Origin: Candidatus Pelagibacter sp. | GTDB taxonomy: Bacteria; Pseudomonadota; Alphaproteobacteria; Pelagibacterales; Pelagibacteraceae | Direction of reading: 5' to 3' | Assembly: GCA_002704625.1 (NCBI GenBank) | Contig: PAGZ01000034.1 | Coordinates: 1 to 11,632 of the forward strand | Length of the DNA stretch: 11,632 bases | Shown here: piece after piece, positions 7,266-11,632 of the stretch | Layout of the letters: every line of letters starts with the position of its first letter | Position numbering within the stretch: the first letter of the stretch is position 1 | Translations under genes and position numbers: made by a program | The notes under the pieces: generated by a model | What the model was told of the DNA's origin: nothing | The model's database searches: none | Seen by the model: the letters and a program-made list of their open reading frames with translations, nothing else

Positions 7266-7628
7266 ATGGCTTCAACTAGAAATAAAAATACTAAGGGAGA
7301 TTATTGTCTTCAGCAACGTTCTATTAAACAACAGCGTGAGCATATAGAATATGTTCATGGTCCATTTGGAAATGCTTATGATCCAGCATTACCTTGTCTA
7401 GGATTTAATCCTTCTCATATGCCTGCAGCAACATTTTCCAAGAATCCTGTTGAGATTGAATCTTCATTATTTGGCATCAATTCTACTAATTTAGTAAACC
7501 CCCAATCTGAACCATGCCCTATGTTGAAAACTGTACAAGAGAAAGCTTGGTTTGAAACACCTAATCTAATTATGCCAAAGGATTTAGTTGTTTCAACCAA
7601 ACAACGTCCTTTTCCTATTCCAAATTAA
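7266..7628 (+). CDS. Small putative virion protein, mimivirus-relative family
   Basis: 120 residues, Pro- and Asn-rich, with no signal peptide or membrane segment. The N-terminus MASTRNKNTKGDYCLQQR and the middle ESSLFGINSTNLVNPQ are the most distinctive parts; I recall both in short proteins of mimivirus relatives, with the end PxPI/RPFPIPN also typical. Three cysteines (in DYCLQQR, LPCLGF and EPCPML) could support disulphides, in keeping with a thioredoxin-like gene upstream. The little regular secondary structure expected suggests a protein that becomes ordered on binding a partner, for example a minor capsid component; this is inference. TATATTAG at 7258-7265 abuts the ATG. A strong hairpin follows the stop. 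Confidence 0.78.
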   Translation: MASTRNKNTKGDYCLQQRSIKQQREHIEYVHGPFGNAYDPALPCLGFNPSHMPAATFSKNPVEIESSLFGINSTNLVNPQSEPCPMLKTVQEKAWFETPNLIMPKDLVVSTKQRPFPIPN

Positions 7629-7641
7629 TTCACACATAACG

Positions 7642-7671
7642 TAATATAATTTATCTGTGTAAATTATATTA
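7642..7671. terminator. AT-rich perfect hairpin before the 7671 start
   Basis: TAATATAATTTA at 7642-7653 pairs perfectly with TAAATTATATTA at 7660-7671 around a 6-base loop (TCTGTG). The 12-pair stem ends in the A of the next start codon. As a 3'-end signal for the gene at 7266-7628 it fits the mimivirus hairpin rule; in RNA of the next gene it could also hide the start codon. Confidence 0.6.
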
Positions 7672-7889
7672 TGTCTAAAAAAATATGCAGAGAAACTTAT
7701 GCTAATTATGGTAGTTATTTACGTAGTAGAGGTACTGACAACGCTCTCTGCGATCTTAGAAATAAAATTGAGACAGGCGAAGTAGTAGCTGGTAATGCTA
7801 AGACAGCTAGTGGGCTTTTAAATGTAAATACAACGCCTCTACTAGCAACCAATTCAAAAATGCCCTTGCTAATCAAGTTCCAGGAATGA
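7671..7889 (+). CDS. Conserved short viral protein, likely 5' part of a frameshifted gene
   Basis: 72 residues in this frame. The first 40 or so, with [16 protein letters not shown] then [14 protein letters not shown], look like a real conserved domain; I recall NYxSYLRSRGxD openings in short proteins of mimivirus relatives. After residue 50 the frame gives a less convincing end ([19 protein letters not shown]) and stops at 7887-7889. The adjacent -1 frame is open from 7811 and gives a plausible continuation into the Glu-Pro protein. The two frames overlap, and an in-phase T TTA AAT heptamer at 7817-7823 lies inside the overlap. With a -1 shift there, the product would be 197 residues ending at 8260. 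Alternatives are a real mutation, an assembly indel, or two separate proteins overlapping by ATGA. Confidence 0.72.
   Translation: MSKKICRETYANYGSYLRSRGTDNALCDLRNKIETGEVVAGNAKTASGLLNVNTTPLLATNSKMPLLIKFQE
7817..7823 (+). other. Candidate -1 frameshift site, T TTA AAT
   Basis: The heptamer has the X XXY YYZ form and is in phase: TTA is codon 50 and AAT codon 51 of the gene at 7671. A -1 slip enters the frame used by the Glu-Pro ORF, which is open from 7811 to the stop at 8261-8263. A weak stem (TAGCAA 7843-7848 with TTGCTA 7866-7871) lies 19 bases downstream, further than the usual 5-9 bases, so structural support is poor. Confidence 0.4.
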
Positions 7890-8263
7890 TGTTTCTTGAA
7901 ATAGACGGGGGTAGTAATAAATTATGGATCTACGCGGGATCACATGGCGATGGGGTTAATTTTTGGAAACACGTTACTTTGCAGTCCGAGTCCGAGTCCG
8001 AGCTTGAACCAGAGCCAGAACCAGAACCTGAGCCTGAACCAGAACCTGAGTCCGAGCTTGAACCAGAGCCAGAACCAGAACCTGAGCCTGAACCAGAACC
8101 TGAGCCTGAACCAGAACCTGAGCCTGAACCTGAGCCCGAACCAGAACCTGAGCCAGAGCCAGAGCCAGAACCTGAGCCAGAACCCGAGCCAGAACCTGAA
8201 CCAGAAGGTGACGACCCTCCCTCCGACCCTCACGACCCCCCAGACTCGAAAGAAGATGAGTAG
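7886..8263 (+). CDS. Glu-Pro repeat protein, or C-terminal part of the 7671 gene
   Basis: 125 residues if started at ATG 7886, which overlaps the previous stop as ATGA. Open frame without ATG reaches back to 7811, giving [13 protein letters not shown] just before the methionines, which reads like normal protein and favours a joined gene. After a folded-looking head ([30 protein letters not shown] split over residues 3-32) comes a run of Ser-Glu then Glu-Pro dipeptides to about residue 107, and an acidic Asp/Pro tail [12 protein letters not shown]. Such (EP)n stretches form stiff, extended, strongly negative rods, as in some surface and linker proteins. A virion-surface spacer is possible. It faces the capsid gene across a convergent gap. 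Confidence 0.65.
   Translation: MMFLEIDGGSNKLWIYAGSHGDGVNFWKHVTLQSESESELEPEPEPEPEPEPEPESELEPEPEPEPEPEPEPEPEPEPEPEPEPEPEPEPEPEPEPEPEPEPEPEPEGDDPPSDPHDPPDSKEDE
7985..8206 (+). repeat. Low-complexity Glu-Pro coding repeat with a 54-base tandem unit
   Basis: The region codes SE and then EP dipeptides. A stretch beginning GAGCTTGAACC at 8000 recurs at 8054, a period of 54 bases, and shares the preceding GAGTCC. Codons are mixed (GAG/GAA and CCT/CCA/CCC), so the amino-acid pattern is kept while the DNA varies. The stretch is visibly richer in G and C than the neighbouring genes. Length changes through slippage are likely between isolates. Confidence 0.9.
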
Positions 8264-8319
8264 TATTTAGTAAGCAGAAACAGACCTATCATAATCAGAC
8301 CTTTTCGTTAGAGAATCCA

Positions 8320-8339
8320 TATATTTATATATAAATATA
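8320..8339. terminator. 20-base perfect palindrome
   Basis: TATATTTATATATAAATATA is identical to its reverse complement, with no spacer. It lies 57 bases after the stop of the Glu-Pro ORF, so it could mark the plus-strand 3' end. Because it is pure A/T, its hairpin is weak and a chance origin in this AT-rich gap is not excluded. Confidence 0.45.
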
Positions 8340-8374
8340 AATACAAATCTTATTATTATATTCAAATGATGTAT

Positions 8375-8406
8375 TATCATATTATCAATTGTTTGATAAA
8401 ATGATA
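8375..8406. terminator. Strong hairpin downstream of the capsid gene
   Basis: TATCATATTATCAA (8375-8388) pairs with TTGATAAAATGATA (8393-8406) around the loop TTGT, giving a 14-pair stem with one A/A mismatch. It sits 35 bases past the capsid stop on the minus strand. The hairpin at 1909-1941 has the same build, and both sit between convergent genes, which supports a 3'-end role. Confidence 0.68.
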
Positions 8407-8441
8407 TAAGTTTAATTATTTGAAAGAGGTGATTAACCAAC

Positions 8442-10094
8442 TTAGTTGGAGTATGCGAGACCTCCCATGCCGCTCATGACGCGAAGGACGTTGTAGTTGG
8501 TGGCGTAAACACGGACCTTAGCAGTCTTGGTACCCTCAACAGTAGCATTGGAAAGAACAAGCTGAAGGGTTGCGTTGTCAATACGCGAGAAGTTGCAGCT
8601 GCCAGATGGCTGGTGCTCCTCAGGGCGAAGTGCGAAGGAGTACACGTTGATGCCAGTGTCTGGGTTGCGGGTGTGGTGCTGGTATGGCTGCACAAGGTCG
8701 AAGTAGGTGCCCTCACGCTCAGAGAAGCGGTCCTGTCCGTTAAGCTGAAGCTTGGCAGTCACAACAGGGTTCTCACCCCAGCAGTGCATGTCAAGAGCGG
8801 TCTCAGAAAGCACGAAGGCACCAGCATCGGAAACAGCGCTTAGCTGTCCGCTACCGTTAAAACCTCCGGTGTTGGTAATGCCACCACCAGCGGCGGTATA
8901 GGCATCCGAGGCGAGTAATCCGCTTGACCAGTACGATACCTCGGTATCAACTCCAGCCGCGCCCGGATCGTTGAAAAGACCAGATGTGGTGAGGAAATCG
9001 CCAGCGCCAGCACCAATCCCTTCCGGAGAAGAGAATGCATGGATGGCATTAGGAACAGCATCAAGAGCATCAGTGTAGTTGAATGGCTGAGCACCAAGAG
9101 TCTTGAAAAGCACAGAGTTGCAGTCAAGAGATGCGCAGTAGTCAACGTTCTGGTCAGGCTGAGTAACAAACACTAGCTCCTTGCAAGGGTGGTTGAAGTT
9201 GAGCTTGATCTTGTTGGAAGAAGAACCAACAGACTCATCGCCGGTGAACTGAAGCTGCTCAATGAGGTACTCATGAGGATTCTGTGCCATGCGACGGCGC
9301 TCGTCCGTGTCAAGGAAGACGTAGTCAACGTAGAGTGACGCAGCAACAAGAGACTGGCCGTAAGCGGCAGTTGCCTTAACAGTACTAGAGCCGACTGGGC
9401 ATGAAAGAGTATTAACAGCCCAGAGGCACTCATCAATAGGACGAATGTCAAGGTTGATGCGGACCTCATGGTACTGAAGAGCAATTAGAGGAAGAGCGAG
9501 TCCAGGGTTGCGGCAGTACCAGAACTGGAATGGAACGTAAAGAGTGGTCTCAGGAAGAGCGTTGCGAGGGGCACACACCTGGCGGGGTGCGGTGCTTGCG
9601 CAAGGACCATCAACATCAGCGAAGCCTGGATCAGTGATGTAGGTAAGCTGGGTAGTGTTACCAACCATCTTGTTGTAACCGCGCTCCTGTTCCTTAGAAA
9701 GAGTTAGTTGGTTCCAGATGTGCATCCAGTCACCATACTGGCGATCGATGCGCTGACCACCAATCTCAACCTCAACCTGGGCGATCATCTGCTCGCCAGG
9801 AAAATCAAGCCAACGAGCGAAGAGATTACCAGTGTCGGTCCCAGCCAGGCCCTGGTTAATCTCAGGAAGAGTTACCTGAAGGTATGTGCGGTAGGCAAGA
9901 TCACCGTTACGTGCGAGGGTGCAAGTAACACGGCGACCGAAATCAGCCTGGCCATTGAAAGTCTGCTCAATAGACTCCATAGCGAAGTTAGTGTGGCGAC
10001 GGTAAGTCACCTTCCAAAAAGTAATCTGTGGGTTGCCCGTAAGATAAACATCCTGGGCGCCGTAAGCGACAAGTTGCATTAATCCACCTCCCAT
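8442..10094 (-). CDS. Major capsid protein, double jelly-roll (NCLDV type)
   Basis: 550 residues, the expected size for this family. The start MGGGLMQLVAYGAQDVYL is followed by TGNPQITFWKVTYRRHTNFA at 19-38, the most recognisable opening of algal and mimivirus-relative capsid proteins. The first jelly-roll spans about 25-230 and includes LDFPGEQ, VEIGGQRIDRQYGDWMHIW and the PFQFWYCRNPGLALPLIALQ strand. The second covers about 250-545, with YVFLDTDERRRMA, LNFNHPCKELVFV and the late signature SFALRPEEHQPSGSCNFSRI at 486-505. A Gly/Ala/Ser-rich stretch at about 350-430 looks like a surface loop insertion. Trimers of this protein build the icosahedral shell. The start at 10094 rather than M6 is chosen because of the family form MxGGLMQL. 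The gene is much richer in G/C at third codon positions than its neighbours, as expected of a very highly expressed gene. Confidence 0.98.
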   Translation of the reverse strand: MGGGLMQLVAYGAQDVYLTGNPQITFWKVTYRRHTNFAMESIEQTFNGQADFGRRVTCTLARNGDLAYRTYLQVTLPEINQGLAGTDTGNLFARWLDFPGEQMIAQVEVEIGGQRIDRQYGDWMHIWNQLTLSKEQERGYNKMVGNTTQLTYITDPGFADVDGPCASTAPRQVCAPRNALPETTLYVPFQFWYCRNPGLALPLIALQYHEVRINLDIRPIDECLWAVNTLSCPVGSSTVKATAAYGQSLVAASLYVDYVFLDTDERRRMAQNPHEYLIEQLQFTGDESVGSSSNKIKLNFNHPCKELVFVTQPDQNVDYCASLDCNSVLFKTLGAQPFNYTDALDAVPNAIHAFSSPEGIGAGAGDFLTTSGLFNDPGAAGVDTEVSYWSSGLLASDAYTAAGGGITNTGGFNGSGQLSAVSDAGAFVLSETALDMHCWGENPVVTAKLQLNGQDRFSEREGTYFDLVQPYQHHTRNPDTGINVYSFALRPEEHQPSGSCNFSRIDNATLQLVLSNATVEGTKTAKVRVYATNYNVLRVMSGMGGLAYSN

Positions 10095-10148
10095 GGTATT
10101 ATACTATTGCTAAAGAAAAAAATTTTAGAGAAATATACCGAAATTATC

Positions 10149-10391
10149 TTATTTTTCCGTAGTAATATTCATATTTCTTTCGATAAACTCTTTTAGATAT
10201 GCATCAGAATACACTTCTTTACGGCCTTCATGCTTCTTGGTAAAGTGATAACTATCGATTTGTTTAACTACAGCCCATCCATCATTAACAGCATTAAATA
10301 TAAAAGCCATTTTTTTAATAGTTTGCATATCAGGTGAAAAGTCTTCATTAATTGTAATATTAATAGCATTATTTTCTAATAAATTAGCCAT
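10149..10391 (-). CDS. Conserved 80-residue viral protein of unknown function
   Basis: 80 residues lying directly upstream of the capsid gene on the same strand, with 54 bases between. The central motif MAFIFNAVNDGWAVVKQ at 29-45, then YHFTKKHEGRKEVYSD and a helical end, is one I recall from small proteins of algal and mimivirus-relative viruses; the pattern of strand, DGW turn, strand and KKHEG suggests a compact alpha/beta fold. No catalytic residues are evident. The start at 10391 (MANLLEN) is the only reasonable one. Its place between the capsid and VLTF3 genes suggests a late, conserved role. Confidence 0.85.
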   Translation of the reverse strand: MANLLENNAINITINEDFSPDMQTIKKMAFIFNAVNDGWAVVKQIDSYHFTKKHEGRKEVYSDAYLKEFIERNMNITTEK

Positions 10392-10517
10392 TTAACCTAA
10401 GCTGCGAACAAAGTATTAGATTTTTAACGTTTTATTTGTAAATATGTTATTAACAATTAAAGCTTTCATTAAATACTAAATTAAAAACTTAGTGCGTCAA
10501 CAATATATAGTCTATAT
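10392..10517. promoter_or_regulatory. Divergent spacer with palindrome at the VLTF3 start
   Basis: This AT-rich gap of 126 bases separates the 80-residue protein (minus) and VLTF3 (plus). ATATATAG at 10503-10510 and CTATATAT at 10512-10519 are an inverted repeat around a single T, and the right arm runs into the VLTF3 ATG (10518-10520). The TATATAG string also occurs before other starts in the window. A promoter role is inferred. Confidence 0.45.
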
Positions 10518-11632
10518 ATGCCTACTTTTAAGCCTAAAAGTAGTAAAACGATTCAAGTGTGTGCAAAAAGTACAACTACTCTTGACAGTAAGCATCGCGA
10601 GCTGATTGAATCTATAGAGCGCGATGAAAATGATACGTTACCTGCACTGAAAGCAGAAAAAAATAAACTAAAAAAATTATTAAACCAAGAACAAAATATT
10701 GAAAAAATATTAGAGCTACAAGATAAAATAGATAATTTAAGTGTAGAAATAAGACAAATCAAGAATGCTAGAAAAGAATATTATCTTGACAATTCGAAAT
10801 ATGTATTTGAGTATTATGAAAATAAAAAATCTTCTGCAGCTGGAGAAGGTAAAGCAAAAGTATTAAATGCATTTTTTAACATTGCAACAACTAAACCAAG
10901 TAAAAAAAATAATTCTATGACAGATGTTCAAAAATATTTGGCAAATGTAGATGAGGATTTTTTAGATGTTAATAATTTTGTTGTTCAGACAGATATATGT
11001 CAAAATTGTCATCAAGGAGAGTTAGTTGCAATAGATCATGAAGGTATATTAGTTTGTAATAAATGTTCTGCAACGGTTCAATATTTAATTGAAAATGAAA
11101 AGCCATCATACAAAGAACCACCAAAAGAGGTTTGCTTTTATGCATACAAAAGAATTAATCACTTTAGAGAGATTCTTGCACAGTTTCAGGCAAAAGAAAC
11201 TACACAGATACCTGAAGAAGTGTTGAATGATATTAAAAATCAAATTAAAAAAGAAAGAATATCACAAAAACAGTTAACAAATAAAAAGGCAAAAGAAATT
11301 CTTAAAAAATTAGGTTATAATAAATATTATGAACACATACCGTTTATTAAAGATAAGCTAGGCATTAAACCTCCTGTTATGAGTCCAGAACTTGAAGAAA
11401 GACTTTGTTCTTTATTTATGGATATTCAGCAACCATATGCAAAATATTGCCCCGATGATAGAGTTAACTTCCTAAATTATTATTACACCGTGTATAAACT
11501 TTGTGAACTTTTAGAGCAGCGCGATTTTCTTCCATTTTTTCCAATGCTCAAAGATAGAGAAAAAAGGATTGAGCAAGATGAGATTTGGAAGAAAATATGT
11601 GAAGAGTTAGATTGGGAGTTTATTCCGACTGT
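10518..11632 (+). CDS. Viral late transcription factor 3-like protein (VLTF3, poxvirus A2-like), 3' end cut by the window
   Basis: 371 full codons are visible with no stop, and the frame ends in WEFIPTV, close to where I expect this family to end, so only a few bases are probably missing. The N-terminus is Lys/Ser-rich, then about residues 27-88 form a charged coiled coil. Residues 161-183 carry a zinc-binding pattern, C161-x2-C164 and C180-x2-C183 (ICQNCHQG, LVCNKCSA). AYKRINHFREILAQFQAKET at 209-228 is the strongest family signature, followed by IPEEVLNDIKNQI, KAKEILKKLGYNKYYEHIP at 257-275 and the C-terminal region starting PPVMSPELEE. In poxviruses A2 switches on late genes such as capsid genes; all large nucleocytoplasmic viruses carry a homologue. 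It is divergent from the capsid cluster, so the regulator and its likely target are neighbours. Confidence 0.95.
   Translation, partial: MPTFKPKSSKTIQVCAKSTTTLDSKHRELIESIERDENDTLPALKAEKNKLKKLLNQEQNIEKILELQDKIDNLSVEIRQIKNARKEYYLDNSKYVFEYYENKKSSAAGEGKAKVLNAFFNIATTKPSKKNNSMTDVQKYLANVDEDFLDVNNFVVQTDICQNCHQGELVAIDHEGILVCNKCSATVQYLIENEKPSYKEPPKEVCFYAYKRINHFREILAQFQAKETTQIPEEVLNDIKNQIKKERISQKQLTNKKAKEILKKLGYNKYYEHIPFIKDKLGIKPPVMSPELEERLCSLFMDIQQPYAKYCPDDRVNFLNYYYTVYKLCELLEQRDFLPFFPMLKDREKRIEQDEIWKKICEELDWEFIPT

Larger units (their letters stand above)
8264..8441. other. Convergent intergenic gap of 178 bases
   Basis: No coding sequence is seen. It separates the Glu-Pro ORF (plus) from the capsid gene (minus) and holds two strong palindromes, at 8320-8339 and 8375-8406, described separately. 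The remainder is plain AT-rich sequence. Confidence 0.6.

Noticed and set aside
7985..8206. Possible CRISPR array
   Set aside because: Repeats are tandem and coding, without unique spacers between uniform direct repeats; it is a protein repeat.
7940..8233. Minus-strand frame rich in Trp, Phe and Arg over the Glu-Pro repeat
   Set aside because: It is the antisense reading of the Glu-Pro codons; the composition follows from the repeat and is not a natural protein.
7944..8270. Plus-strand +1 frame giving Asn-Gln-Ser-Leu repeats
   Set aside because: A shadow of the Glu-Pro repeat in another frame; no conserved head and no better start.
8840..10082. Several frames overlapping the capsid gene, on both strands
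   Set aside because: Long frames arise from the higher G/C content of this gene; the capsid reading has unmistakable family motifs over its full length.

Overview
The window is a densely packed, AT-rich segment of a nucleocytoplasmic large DNA virus. It carries a double-jelly-roll major capsid protein on the minus strand, a poxvirus A2-like late transcription factor (VLTF3), a virus-encoded RNA polymerase subunit that fuses RPB3-like and RPB11-like domains, and a set of small proteins recalling families found in Mimiviridae and the algal Mesomimiviridae (Imitervirales). No ribosomal, tRNA or typical bacterial genes are seen, gaps between genes are short (21 to about 180 bases), and genes lie on both strands. 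An algal or marine protist mimivirus relative is the best guess; the assignment rests on remembered family features, not on a search.

Layout. Positions 1-519 (minus) hold the N-terminal part of a conserved viral protein of unknown function. It diverges from 597-1892 (plus), a T4 RNA ligase 1-like nucleotidyltransferase whose catalytic lysine position is not lysine. That gene converges on 1943-3061 (minus), the RPB3/RPB11 fusion, with a hairpin between their stops. From 3156 to 8263 a plus-strand run of eight or nine small genes follows: a thioredoxin-fold protein with a CxxC site, two neighbouring helical proteins that look like diverged paralogues, a two-membrane-segment protein, and four small proteins, several with features expected of virion components. 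The run ends in a gene that seems split by a -1 frameshift at an in-phase T TTA AAT heptamer; its second half is a long Glu-Pro repeat. After a 178-base convergent gap with two strong palindromes comes the major capsid gene (8442-10094, minus), then a conserved 80-residue protein (10149-10391, minus), and divergently VLTF3 (10518 to the window end, plus), which lacks only its last few bases.

How the parts fit. The window combines late-phase functions: transcription (RNA polymerase subunit, VLTF3), the main capsid protein, a redox protein that could help disulphide formation in the cytoplasm, and probable virion proteins. Control appears to rely on very short AT-rich leaders (several starts are preceded by a TATATAG-like string) and on AT-rich hairpins at 3' ends, especially between convergent genes, matching the hairpin rule for mimivirus transcript ends.

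The best candidates for something new are the possible programmed frameshift joining a conserved N-terminal domain to a Glu-Pro tail, the RNA-ligase-like protein with a lost nucleophile, and the paralogous pair at 3777-5468.
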